Shown piece by piece: positions 46,582 to 54,848 of a stretch of DNA of 64,000 bases. The notes under the pieces are model-generated. The model was not told the origin of the DNA. It did not search any database and saw only the letters and a program-made list of their open reading frames with translations. Position 1 is the stretch's first letter. The number at the start of each line of letters is the position of its first letter. Source of the stretch: Spongiibacter taiwanensis (GTDB lineage Bacteria; Pseudomonadota; Gammaproteobacteria; Pseudomonadales; Spongiibacteraceae); NCBI RefSeq assembly GCF_023702635.1, contig NZ_CP098455.1:310001-374000 (forward strand), in the 5' to 3' direction. The position numbers and the translations under genes were made by a program.

Positions 46582-47698
46582 GAGTTTGCCTGCCTTCAAT
46601 TGCTGATTCAGATTGATTTGCGAATGCGATGGGATCGATTTTCAACGTGGTGGTCGGGTAAGCCACATCGGCACCCAGTTCATGAATAATGGCCATCACC
46701 TGGAGCAACACATCCTGCTTAACGGCGTGATACTCCACCCAATCCCGGGTCTTGGTAAAGGTATAAATGAAAAAATCGAGGGAGGAGGCATTGTACTTGT
46801 TGAAGTTGACTATCAGGGTGCGGCCCAGGTCGATATCGGGGTGGTCCTCCAACATTGCCTTCACCCGGCGAATAATTTCCGGCATCAGGTCGGCATCCTG
46901 GTAGCGAACACCAATGGTTTCGTAAATCCGCCGATTGAGCATCCGGGAGGGATTTTCCACCGCAATTTGGGCAAAGGTCGCGTTGGGTACATAGAGCGGC
47001 CGTGAGTCAAAAGTGCGAATGCGGGTCAGCCGCCAGCCGATATTCTCCACCGTCCCTTCAATATCTTTGTCCGGCGAGCGAATCCACTCACCGACCGAAA
47101 AGGGTCGATCCAGATAAATCATCAAGCCGCCAAAGAAGTTCGACAGCAGGTCTTTCGCCGCAAAGCCCACGGCAATGCCCCCAATCCCGCCAAAAGCCAG
47201 CACACCGGAAATGCTGTACCCGAGGTTTTGCAGCACCATGAGGCTGGCCACGATGATCACCGTGCTGCGCACCAGCTTGCCCAGCGCCATCACCGTGGTT
47301 TGATCGACCGGCTCATCGGCGTTGCGGTATTCGTCCGACAGCAGGCGCCGCTCGACCTGACGCACCAGCGACACCAGGAACCAGGCCAGAATCAGGACCA
47401 CCCCCATTGCACGAGCCGAGGACAGCAGCGGGAAAATTTCAGCATCGGTGGAATTGCCCACCACCTCCAACACGTAGCTCGCGCCCACCGCCCAGAGCAT
47501 GAGGATCAAAGGCCGGCGGCTGGCTTCCAGCAAGGAGTCGTCCCACAGGTTGTGGGTTCGGGCAAATCGCACCGCCAGGCGTCGCAAAAAAGCGCTCAAC
47601 AGCAGATTGGCGCTCAACACGACCAGCACCGCGATAATGACCTCGCCCATCCAGGGATACTGTTCTGGCTGATATTCGGCCCACCACTGCTGCAACAT
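46571..47698 (-). CDS. MscS-family mechanosensitive channel
   Basis: This 375-residue inner-membrane channel has four to five hydrophobic segments, then the pore-lining helix (L-A-F-G-G-I-G-G-I-A-V-G-F-A-A-K-D-L-L-S-N-F-F near residue 175) and the beta domain (D-I-E-G-T-V-E-N-I-G-W-R-L-T-R near 217; V-P-N-A-T-F near 243). It opens under membrane tension to release solutes. It starts just before the MTIP gene on the same strand, where Pseudomonas has nagZ. Confidence 0.9.
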   Translation of the reverse strand: MLQQWWAEYQPEQYPWMGEVIIAVLVVLSANLLLSAFLRRLAVRFARTHNLWDDSLLEASRRPLILMLWAVGASYVLEVVGNSTDAEIFPLLSSARAMGVVLILAWFLVSLVRQVERRLLSDEYRNADEPVDQTTVMALGKLVRSTVIIVASLMVLQNLGYSISGVLAFGGIGGIAVGFAAKDLLSNFFGGLMIYLDRPFSVGEWIRSPDKDIEGTVENIGWRLTRIRTFDSRPLYVPNATFAQIAVENPSRMLNRRIYETIGVRYQDADLMPEIIRRVKAMLEDHPDIDLGRTLIVNFNKYNASSLDFFIYTFTKTRDWVEYHAVKQDVLLQVMAIIHELGADVAYPTTTLKIDPIAFANQSESAIEGRQTHGA

Positions 47699-47906
47699 GC
47701 CCTGCTACCTCCGCTGCCCGGTTATTCAGATTGCTTACTAAGGGTGGCAAATATATAAAAAACCAGCCTAAAAAACCCATTACTTTTTTGGGACAGGAAG
47801 ATTAAGTTTGACCCATACACAAAAATAACAGGTGTAAATAAAGCGAATTCACGCTTTTTGTCTTTTGGGTATTAGCATCGAAGCACCTCGGGAAAATACA
47901 GACTCG

Positions 47907-47929
47907 GCTAACACAGTAGCTGTGTTAGC
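47907..47929 (+). promoter_or_regulatory. Perfect 10-bp hairpin or operator upstream of a small gene
   Basis: GCTAACACAG (47907-47916) and CTGTGTTAGC (47920-47929) form a perfect palindrome with a 3-base centre, 34 bases before the ATG of the small acidic protein gene. It could be an operator or a 5' leader stem. It is not a terminator, because no T-run follows. The remainder of 47699-47962 shows no gene. Confidence 0.45.
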
Positions 47930-47962
47930 GTTAGTTCAGGCTCGCATGTTGGAGGAAACAAT

Positions 47963-48280
47963 ATGGCCGCTGTAAGACCACAGGTAGGACGCTGGTACAA
48001 AGAACTTGAGATGGGACAGGTATTTGAGGTGGTTGCCATCGACGATATGGGCACAGTCGATGCTCAGCTCATTGATGGCGAGCTGTGCGAATACGACAGC
48101 GAGAGCTGGCGTCAGCTGACACTGGAAGCCATTGAAGAACCGGAAGATTGGCGCAACGCCTTTGAGTTGAGCGACGACGACTTCCGCGATTGGGACGACA
48201 CCATTGTTCCAGAAACGTGGACCAGCCCGCTCAATGAAATCGAGTCCGACGTCATTAACGGGATTCTCGACGATTACTGA
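47963..48280 (+). CDS. Small acidic protein, DUF6763-like, function unknown
   Basis: The 105-residue protein opens with P-Q-V-G-R-W-Y-K-E-L-E-M-G-Q-V-F-E-V-V and is strongly acidic (E-L-S-D-D-D-F-R-D-W-D-D). Cysteine, signal and membrane segments are absent apart from one Cys. I recognise it only as a conserved gammaproteobacterial small protein (tentatively DUF6763). GGAGGA stands 9 bases before the ATG, a strong ribosome-binding site suggesting good expression. It stands alone between the MscS gene and lexA. Confidence 0.75.
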   Translation: MAAVRPQVGRWYKELEMGQVFEVVAIDDMGTVDAQLIDGELCEYDSESWRQLTLEAIEEPEDWRNAFELSDDDFRDWDDTIVPETWTSPLNEIESDVINGILDDY

Positions 48281-48307
48281 GTAAGGCCCCGACTCTCCCT
48301 CCCTGCT

Positions 48308-48325
48308 CCCGCCATCTTCGGCGGG
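48308..48325 (+). terminator. Weak hairpin after the small acidic protein gene
   Basis: CCCGCC (48308-48313) and GGCGGG (48320-48325) form a 6-bp stem with loop ATCTTC, 28 bases after the stop. A TTTT run comes about 12 bases later, so terminator function is uncertain. Confidence 0.35.
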
Positions 48326-48433
48326 CCTGCCGCGCTGTTTTCATCGCCAGCACCCCTTGCCATCCCACGCAGCAACTCGCCTCCAGCTTGCTGTAGTGCT
48401 TGTCGCAAAAAGAAGGTTGCACACCTGTGATTA

Positions 48434-48449
48434 CTGTATATACTCACAG
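48434..48449 (+). promoter_or_regulatory. LexA box 1
   Basis: CTGTATATACTCACAG matches the LexA consensus CTGT-N8-ACAG exactly in both half-sites. It lies 39 bases upstream of the lexA start codon. Confidence 0.9.
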
Positions 48450-48452
48450 GTA

Positions 48453-48468
48453 CTGTATAGATAACCAG
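48453..48468 (+). promoter_or_regulatory. LexA box 2
   Basis: CTGTATAGATAACCAG matches CTGT-N8-ACAG with one change (CCAG). It is 19 bases from box 1 start to start, about two helical turns, and 20 bases before the lexA ATG. Paired boxes at lexA are known in E. coli and predict autoregulation of lexA-sulA. Confidence 0.85.
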
Positions 48469-48487
48469 ATACCGAGACAGCGCAAAT

Positions 48488-49090
48488 ATGGAAAAGCTAA
48501 CCGCAAGACAGGCTCAGGTTCTGCAACTTATCCGCAACCATATTGATGACACTGGCTACCCACCCACCCGGGCCGATATCGCCAGGGAACTCGGCTTTCG
48601 CTCAGCCAATGCTGCCGAAGAGCACCTCAAGGCCCTGGCCAGAAAGGGAGCAATCGAAATTATTGCCGGCGCCTCCCGGGGCATTCGCCTGCCGGAGTCA
48701 CAGGGCATTCCTATCATTGGCCGGGTTGCAGCGGGTAACCCCATTCTGGCAGAGCAAAATATTGAAGATTACTGCGATATGCCCGCTTCGATCTTTTCTC
48801 CCAGCGCGGACTACTTTCTTCGTGTTCGCGGCGACAGCATGATCAACATCGGTATTTTCAATGACGACTTACTGGCCGTGCACCGTTGTAACACCGCGCT
48901 GAACGGCCAGATTGTGGTGGCGCGCATTGATGATGAAGTAACGGTAAAACGCTTCAAGCAGCACAAGAACAAGTATCAGATCAGCCTGATTGCCGAGAAC
49001 GATGACTACGCGCCCATTGAAGTAGACCTGCGTGAGCAGGATTTTGCTATCGAAGGGCTCAGTGTTGGCGTACTGCGCCGGGGGAATTAA
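48488..49090 (+). CDS. lexA: LexA repressor
   Basis: LexA represses SOS genes and self-cleaves when RecA is activated. The 200-residue protein has a winged-helix DNA-binding domain ([13 protein letters not shown]), the cleavage bond A82-G83, and the catalytic Ser117 (G-D-S-M) and Lys154 (V-T-V-K-R). These positions fit E. coli LexA with a 2-residue shift. Two SOS boxes precede it and sulA overlaps its stop by 1 base (TAATG), so both are SOS-controlled. Confidence 0.98.
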   Translation: MEKLTARQAQVLQLIRNHIDDTGYPPTRADIARELGFRSANAAEEHLKALARKGAIEIIAGASRGIRLPESQGIPIIGRVAAGNPILAEQNIEDYCDMPASIFSPSADYFLRVRGDSMINIGIFNDDLLAVHRCNTALNGQIVVARIDDEVTVKRFKQHKNKYQISLIAENDDYAPIEVDLREQDFAIEGLSVGVLRRGN

Positions 49091-49578
49091 TGATGTCTAA
49101 CATTGAACAGCTGTCTTTGTATCAAGATCACGCCAACACCAACAGCAGTGCTGCCCTCAGCGCGCCCCGTCCAGAGCGGCGCGAGTCTAGCAAGCCAGAT
49201 GAAGCCAACATGCTGGACCAGGCCAGCGGTCTGAACGAAATCAAATTGACAGGCAACAGCCATATGGCCAAAGCCCTGCTTGCCGGAGTGTTGCTGGAGT
49301 TGAGCGGTAGCTCGGATCAACGCTGGGTATGCTGGGTTGGACCTCGCCCCCTGAAACCCCTGCTCGACGCCGGCAGCAGCCTCAGAGGCCAGCGAATTCT
49401 TCAGGTGGTTGCCCAGAACGACAATCTTTGCCAAATCGCTGCCAGGGCGCTGGAAACAGGCCGCAGCCATACCGTTGCCTTGCTGGTTAGCGAGACGCTC
49501 AGCAGCGCTCAGCAGAAATTGTTGTCAGATGCCGCCCGGGCGGGCAGTGCAGAGTGCCTGATTATTCGAATGGCGTAA
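49090..49578 (+). CDS. sulA: SOS cell-division inhibitor SulA
   Basis: SulA blocks FtsZ assembly during the SOS response. The 162-residue protein shares the family core: L-L-A-G-V-L-L-E-L near residue 57, R-W-V-C-W-V-G-P near residue 72 and R-I-L-Q-V near residue 100. It begins at the TAATG overlap with lexA, so translation is coupled. The lexA-sulA operon is characteristic of Pseudomonas-like bacteria and differs from the unlinked genes of E. coli. Confidence 0.87.
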   Translation: MMSNIEQLSLYQDHANTNSSAALSAPRPERRESSKPDEANMLDQASGLNEIKLTGNSHMAKALLAGVLLELSGSSDQRWVCWVGPRPLKPLLDAGSSLRGQRILQVVAQNDNLCQIAARALETGRSHTVALLVSETLSSAQQKLLSDAARAGSAECLIIRMA

Positions 49579-49601
49579 TGACGCCCGGCACCCATTGGTA
49601 A

Positions 49602-49886
49602 TTAATGCAGGGTCTTTGATGTGTCCATGTCGAGGGTGTCGACTTCGTCTTCTTCCTCGGCGTTCAAGGCCGCCTCATCGTCCATCACCGCAGCGGCTTC
49701 AAGCCCTGCCTGAACCATAGCGCGGGCTACCTCCAGGCAAGATCCGGTGATATGACGCCGAGTTTCGTCGGAAAACTGGATTACAAGCAAGGGCTTCTCG
49801 TCACTCTCTGCTTTCTGCAGGACGATATCGCCGTTCGCTAATTCCACCAATTCAAGATATGACAGCACAAACGATTCCTTGGTCAT
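49602..49886 (-). CDS. Conserved small acidic protein, function unknown
   Basis: The 94-residue protein has a folded-looking N-terminal half (F-V-L-S-Y-L-E-L-V-E-L-A-N-G-D-I-V-L) and a very acidic C-terminal tail (E-E-E-D-E-V-D). It has no signal, membrane or metal motif. A comparable gene lies between sulA and topA in Pseudomonas (PA3009-like). It is convergent with sulA. The 204 bases upstream to the next gene hold nothing I recognise. Confidence 0.75.
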   Translation of the reverse strand: MTKESFVLSYLELVELANGDIVLQKAESDEKPLLVIQFSDETRRHITGSCLEVARAMVQAGLEAAAVMDDEAALNAEEEDEVDTLDMDTSKTLH

Positions 49887-50090
49887 TGAGGCCCCTCATC
49901 AGGCGCCGTAGCCGGTAGTGTACCAAATGGCATTGCAACGCTGCTAATTTTGCTGGCCTGCAAAATGGGCGGCGTGGCACTTGGCTTACACGCGCTGCTT
50001 TCAGACTACGCCCACTGACGGGGGACAGGCAAGGAAAGATGGTGATGGCGGTCAGGCGCAGCGGTGCGCGGCACCTCGATTTTGCGACCC

Positions 50091-50576
50091 TCAGTACTCC
50101 ATCAGCGTCGCCCGGTGGCGATTGATGATACTGAGCAATTCGTCGTACCACTGTTGCAACTCATCCACGTCGCGGGAGTGGGTGGCCAGGCTGTCCCGGG
50201 CGATCAGACCAGAAACTTCCGCCGTCATTACCGCGCCCGGCGCATTGATAAAAGTCTCGCTCACCATGGCCTTGAGCCAAGCGGTGTGGCGCTCCCGGTC
50301 GGCCAGCTCCACGATTTCCGGCGGCATCTCTCGGCCTTCAAAATCCCGGGCAAAGTAATTTCCGGCAGGCAATTGCTGAGGAAATTTAGGCTGTTGGGTG
50401 ATCATATCGGCAAGGTGGGCGCGGTAGGCCAGCTGTAATTGCCAAACCACCGCATCGGCCATCGCCCTGGGGTAATGGCCACCCCAGTGGGCGCCGCCCT
50501 CCTCTGCAAGGGCGGCGAGAAACTGCTTGGCAAAATGGGTATGCAGATTGCACTGCCCGCGATAGGACTCTCTCAT
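50091..50576 (-). CDS. DUF6586-like protein, function unknown
   Basis: The 161-residue protein is predicted helical (Q-C-N-L-H-T-H-F-A-K-Q-F-L; W-Q-L-Q-L-A-Y-R-A-H) with a conserved Trp/His-rich start and E-L-Q-Q-W-Y-D-E-L near the end. I recognise it only as the conserved neighbour of topA in Pseudomonas-like genomes (PA3010-like). No signal peptide. It starts 17 bases after topA and may be expressed with it. Confidence 0.75.
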   Translation of the reverse strand: MRESYRGQCNLHTHFAKQFLAALAEEGGAHWGGHYPRAMADAVVWQLQLAYRAHLADMITQQPKFPQQLPAGNYFARDFEGREMPPEIVELADRERHTAWLKAMVSETFINAPGAVMTAEVSGLIARDSLATHSRDVDELQQWYDELLSIINRHRATLMEY

Positions 50577-50593
50577 TGCGCGTGTCCCTCCGG

Positions 50594-53254
50594 TTACTTG
50601 GCCGACTTTTTGGCTTTGGCGTTTTTATCCCGCACCTGCCATTTGCCACCCTCGTAAAAGGCCGACCAGCCCGATGGCTTACCGTCGACTTCAGACTGGA
50701 CATACTGCTCTTTGCTCTTGCGGCTGTAGCGAATAACCGTGTCCCTGCCCTCGTCATCCTGCACCGGCGCAGAGAACAAGAAAGTGTACTTAGGATCAAT
50801 CTCGGCCTTGTGAGGAAGAATCTCCTTCACCAAGGGCGCGCGGGTCTCCCGATTACGCGGGAAGCCACTGGCGGCCAGAAACAGCCCCGAAGCACCGTCG
50901 CGCAGGACGTAGTGGTCGTCGACTTTCTCGCACTGGAGTTCGGGCATGTCGACCGGATCCATCTTCGGCGGCGCGGGCTCGCCGTTCTTGAGCAACTTCC
51001 GGGTGTTTTTACAGCTTTCGCTGGTACAGCCAAAATACTTGCCGAAACGACCGGTCTTCAATTGCATTTCCGACCCGCACTTGTCGCATTCGATGGTCGG
51101 TCCTTCATAGCCCTTGATTTTGAAGGCGCCCTTCTCAATTTCAAAGCCGGCACAATCGGGGTTGTTGCCACAGATATGCAACTTGCGACCTTCATCAATC
51201 AGGTAGCTTTCCATGGCGGCATTGCAGATCTTGCAGCGGTGCTTGCTGCGCAGTACCTTGGATTCCGCCTCGTCATCTTCGCTATCGATGCTGACGAACT
51301 CTTCACCGGGAACGAGATTGATTGTTTGCTTGCAACGCTCCTTGGGCGGCAATGCGTATCCCGAACAACCCAGAAATACCCCGGTGCTGGCGGTGCGAAT
51401 CTGCATGGGACGGGAGCAATTTGGGCAGCTAATATCGGTCTCGGTCGGCTGGTTGCTGCGCATCCCCTTGGGGCCATCTGCCTCCGCGGTTTCCAGGGCC
51501 TGCTGAAAGGCGCTATAGAATTCATCGAGCAGCTTTTTCCAATCCTTATCGCCCGAAGCCACGCTATCGAGGGACTCCTCCATGCGTGCGGTAAAGCCAT
51601 AATCGAGCAGATTGCTAAAGCTTTCGACCAGGCGATCAGTAACGATATCGCCCATCTTTTCAGCGTAAAAACGACGACTCTCTACTTTGACGTAGCCCCG
51701 ATCCTGGATCGTCGAAATGATGGAGGCGTAAGTTGAAGGCCGGCCAATACCACGTTTTTCAAGCTCTTTGACCAGCGCCGCTTCGGAGTAGCGCGGGGCT
51801 GGCTTGGTGAAGTGCTGACTGGGATCGACTTTGACCAGCTTCAGGGCATCGCCGACTTTGACATCGGGTAGTACCTGATCTTCGTCTTTTTTGCTCTGCA
51901 TGGGCGGCTGCACTGCCATAAAGCCATCAAAGCGGACCACGCGACCCCGGGTGCGCAACTCAAAGTCGCCAGCATTGACCACCACCGAGGTGCTGGTAAA
52001 TTCGGCCGGCGCCATCTGACACGCCACAAATTGCCGCCAAATCAGTGTGTATAGCCGCTCAGCGTCGCGTTCCATTCCCTGAAGCTGGGTCGGCTGTACA
52101 TTGACATCCGAGGGACGGATCGCCTCGTGAGCCTCCTGCGCGCCTTCTTTACTGCTGTAAGACAGGGGCGCATCCGGCAGATAGGCCTTGGCAAAATTAT
52201 TGCCGATGTACTCTCGACAGGCCTGCACCGCCTCCTGGCTAAGGTTGGTCGAGTCGGTACGCATGTAAGTGATGTAGCCCGCCTCGTAAAGCCGCTGAGC
52301 CAGCATCATGGTTTTCTTCACCCCAAACCCCAGCCGCGTGCTGGCGGCCTGTTGCAGGGTAGATGTGATGTAAGGCGCCCCTGGTTTGGAGCGAGTGGGT
52401 TTGTCCTCTCTCGCGGCAACCTCAAATTGGCTTTCCTGGAGGGCCGCCACCGCTGCCATCGCACTGGTCTCATCGCCGGGACGGAAGTTTTCGCCGCCCT
52501 GCTTTTTCACCTCCAGCCGCAGCGCCCCGGCATCTGCCTTGGTGTCGGCAAACACTTGCCAATATTCCTCGGGCACAAAGGCGCGAATTTCCTTTTCCCG
52601 CTCAACAATCAGTCGAACCGCAACTGACTGCACGCGGCCAGCTGACAGGCCTCTGGCAATTTTCGCCCACAGCAGTGGCGACACCATATAGCCAACAACC
52701 CGGTCCAGAAAACGCCGCGCCTGCTGGGCATTAACCCGATCAATATCCAGTTCAGCCGGACGCTCGAAGGCTTCTTTGATCGCCTTTTTGGTAATCTCGT
52801 TGAACACCACCCGGCGATAACGTGACTCGTCTCCGCCAATCGCCTCACGTAGGTGCCAGGCGATCGCCTCTCCCTCCCGGTCAAGGTCCGTCGCGAGGTA
52901 AATGGTGTCGGCTTTTTCGGCCAGCTTTTTCAGCTCGCTAACCACTTTTTCTTTGCCGGGCAGTATTTCATAGTGGGCAGCCCAACCGTTTTCCGGGTCC
53001 ACCCCCATCCGGCTGACCAACTGCTGTTTGGCCTTCTTCTTTTTATGAATTTCTTTCTGCTCGGCGGACATTTTGCGGGTTTCGGCCGCTGCTTTAGCCC
53101 GCGCCTTGGGGTCGACCGGCTTGGAATTGCTGCCACTGGTCGGCAAATCCCGAATATGACCCACGCTGGATTTCACGACGAAATCCGCGCCCAAATACTT
53201 GTTAATGGTCTTGGCCTTGGCGGGTGACTCCACAATAACGAGAGATTTGGCCAT
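50594..53254 (-). CDS. topA: DNA topoisomerase I
   Basis: TopA relaxes negatively supercoiled DNA by single-strand passage. The 886-residue protein has a TOPRIM domain ([10 protein letters not shown] at the start; D-L-D-R-E-G-E-A near residue 120), the active-site Tyr in [10 protein letters not shown] and C-terminal zinc ribbons (C-P-N-C; C-K-I-C...C-G-N-N-P-D-C; C-D-K-C...C-T-S-E-S-C). Length is near E. coli TopA (865). The S-N-S-K insertion near residue 42 is ordinary in this group. Upstream lies a 116-base gap with no gene. Confidence 0.97.
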   Translation of the reverse strand: MAKSLVIVESPAKAKTINKYLGADFVVKSSVGHIRDLPTSGSNSKPVDPKARAKAAAETRKMSAEQKEIHKKKKAKQQLVSRMGVDPENGWAAHYEILPGKEKVVSELKKLAEKADTIYLATDLDREGEAIAWHLREAIGGDESRYRRVVFNEITKKAIKEAFERPAELDIDRVNAQQARRFLDRVVGYMVSPLLWAKIARGLSAGRVQSVAVRLIVEREKEIRAFVPEEYWQVFADTKADAGALRLEVKKQGGENFRPGDETSAMAAVAALQESQFEVAAREDKPTRSKPGAPYITSTLQQAASTRLGFGVKKTMMLAQRLYEAGYITYMRTDSTNLSQEAVQACREYIGNNFAKAYLPDAPLSYSSKEGAQEAHEAIRPSDVNVQPTQLQGMERDAERLYTLIWRQFVACQMAPAEFTSTSVVVNAGDFELRTRGRVVRFDGFMAVQPPMQSKKDEDQVLPDVKVGDALKLVKVDPSQHFTKPAPRYSEAALVKELEKRGIGRPSTYASIISTIQDRGYVKVESRRFYAEKMGDIVTDRLVESFSNLLDYGFTARMEESLDSVASGDKDWKKLLDEFYSAFQQALETAEADGPKGMRSNQPTETDISCPNCSRPMQIRTASTGVFLGCSGYALPPKERCKQTINLVPGEEFVSIDSEDDEAESKVLRSKHRCKICNAAMESYLIDEGRKLHICGNNPDCAGFEIEKGAFKIKGYEGPTIECDKCGSEMQLKTGRFGKYFGCTSESCKNTRKLLKNGEPAPPKMDPVDMPELQCEKVDDHYVLRDGASGLFLAASGFPRNRETRAPLVKEILPHKAEIDPKYTFLFSAPVQDDEGRDTVIRYSRKSKEQYVQSEVDGKPSGWSAFYEGGKWQVRDKNAKAKKSAK

Positions 53255-53370
53255 AGTGTCCTTCTACAATTCGTTGAATCTGCGACGCCAGCGGCTGGCG
53301 AGGCGACATATATAAGTGTTCAAAATCCGGGGGTCAAGGACATTCGCGACAAGTAAAAGCCACAACCAAA

Positions 53371-53640
53371 CTATAACGAGCTTTCCATATCGTCGCTAAC
53401 CCTTTCAAATCGAAGAATTTTTTCCCCATCAATTTCAACATATTCCAAGAACATCTGGCTTGGTCTCACCCAGAGTTCGCGCTCGCCGTAGAGCGGCCGA
53501 TATACCACCACCACTTCACCCGTCTCACTGTGACGAGCTGTGCCGTAGACCTCGTACAGCCCTCCTTTATAGTGCCGGTATTTACCCGGGGCTGGCCCCA
53601 GCGCCATTTCACTCAACATGTCACCTGTGACTTCAGGCAT
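53371..53640 (-). CDS. DUF1653 domain-containing protein
   Basis: The 89-residue protein carries the DUF1653 pattern K-Y-R-H-Y-K-G-G-L-Y-E-V...A-R-H-S-E-T-G-E...V-V-Y-R-P-L-Y-G...L-W-V-R-P, a small SH3-like beta fold of unknown function. The family usually starts near K-Y-R-H, so the first 19 residues are an extension. It overlaps the end of the upstream hypothetical gene by 8 bases, implying coupled translation. Confidence 0.88.
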   Translation of the reverse strand: MPEVTGDMLSEMALGPAPGKYRHYKGGLYEVYGTARHSETGEVVVVYRPLYGERELWVRPSQMFLEYVEIDGEKILRFERVSDDMESSL

Positions 53641-54130
53641 TGATCACCGCCTCCCCCTTTTTTGTCTCAAGACCGCCATCGCGAATGATGATTTCAAGGA
53701 CCTGCGACAACGCTTCAACCGTCTGTTTGTCTGCCCGGCGCTCGCGCCAATAGAGGCTCAATCCCAGACCGGTATACTCCAGCAACTCCGCATCCTCAGG
53801 AAAACGCTGCTGGCCAATAATCTCCCGCAAGGGGTCGTCGACGGCCAGCTCGTCATCCTGGGGCTCATCCTGGGGTGTCAACCAGAGAATCCAGCGATTG
53901 CCGGGCTGGCGATTGTGAATGGGCCGGGTGTAGCTCACCACTCTCTCCTGCGCCTCCCGGCGGACCCGCTGCCGCCGGGTCTGAGGAAGCGTCGTCACCC
54001 TGACCTGAAGCCCCTTCAGGCGCGCCGCTTCGCGCAGGCGAGTTTGCCGCTGCTGTCGGGGGCTCGGCAAAATCCAGATTATCGGTGCCAGCATAAAGGC
54101 GATGACGGCGATACCAATCAACCATCCCAT
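53633..54130 (-). CDS. Membrane-anchored conserved protein, function unknown
   Basis: The 165-residue protein has one N-terminal hydrophobic helix (L-I-G-I-A-V-I-A-F-M-L-A-P-I-I-W-I-L) followed by a basic stretch (R-Q-Q-R-Q-T-R-L-R-E-A-A-R) and a soluble domain with R-W-I-L-W-L-T and L-G-L-S-L-Y-W-R-E-R-R. The positive-inside rule puts the domain in the cytosol. I do not recognise the family. It overlaps the DUF1653 gene by 8 bases. Confidence 0.7.
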   Translation of the reverse strand: MGWLIGIAVIAFMLAPIIWILPSPRQQRQTRLREAARLKGLQVRVTTLPQTRRQRVRREAQERVVSYTRPIHNRQPGNRWILWLTPQDEPQDDELAVDDPLREIIGQQRFPEDAELLEYTGLGLSLYWRERRADKQTVEALSQVLEIIIRDGGLETKKGEAVINA

Positions 54131-54400
54131 TTTTATCTCCCTGTTTTCGGCCGTTTAGTGTAGCCCAGTATCCCAATAACCCGCTGCGGGCGGGCGCAGT
54201 GCTTGTTCACAACGAGCCCGGATTGTACCCAAGCCCCGCGTGAATAAATTGACTGACATTCAAAATCGCCAACAATCTCTAAAGATTTGATTCACGTCAC
54301 CACAGACAGCGATTTACGCGCTAACCTGTTTTTACCGATAGCGAGTTTTAAAGATCGAGAGCCAGATTCGCCTCGCCCGCAAACTCCAGGAGAAGCACCC

Positions 54401-54844
54401 ATGCCAAATTATCAAAAGATCATCGCCGCCATCGACCTCTCTGAAGAGGCCAAGCCCGTCCTGGAACGCGCGGCCGGAATGGCAAAACATCACACCGCCG
54501 AACTGCATTTGGCCCATGTTGTTGAGCCACTGAGCATGGCCTATGGCGGTGACATTCCAATGGATTTCGCCAGCATTCAGGAACAGCTGCAAGAACAGGC
54601 TGAGGCGGGCATGAAATCCTTCGGTGAGCATTTTCAGGTGTCTGCCGAGCGACGCCATGTGCTGGTAGGCCAGCCTGACCAGCAAATCCACCAGCTCAGC
54701 CAGGAGCTCGGCGCAGACTTGATTATTGTCGGTAGCCACGGCCGCAAGGGTTTGGCCCTGCTGCTCGGCTCCACCGCCAACGGCGTACTTCATGGCGCCA
54801 CCTGCGATGTGTTGGCGGTGCGGGTCGGCAAAAAAACTGACTGA
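54401..54844 (+). CDS. Universal stress protein, UspA family
   Basis: The 147-residue protein has the Usp fold: K-I-I-A-A-I-D-L-S at the start, and the ATP-binding G-S-H-G-R-K-G...L-G-S-T-A motif near residue 108-121, so it is the ATP-binding type. Usps support survival under starvation and anaerobiosis. ATG 54401 follows AGGAGA at good spacing; the frame is open from 54287 but is not family-like there. TTGATTCACGTCAC at 54287-54300 resembles a degenerate FNR/Anr site. Confidence 0.9.
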   Translation: MPNYQKIIAAIDLSEEAKPVLERAAGMAKHHTAELHLAHVVEPLSMAYGGDIPMDFASIQEQLQEQAEAGMKSFGEHFQVSAERRHVLVGQPDQQIHQLSQELGADLIIVGSHGRKGLALLLGSTANGVLHGATCDVLAVRVGKKTD

Positions 54845-54848
54845 GCGC

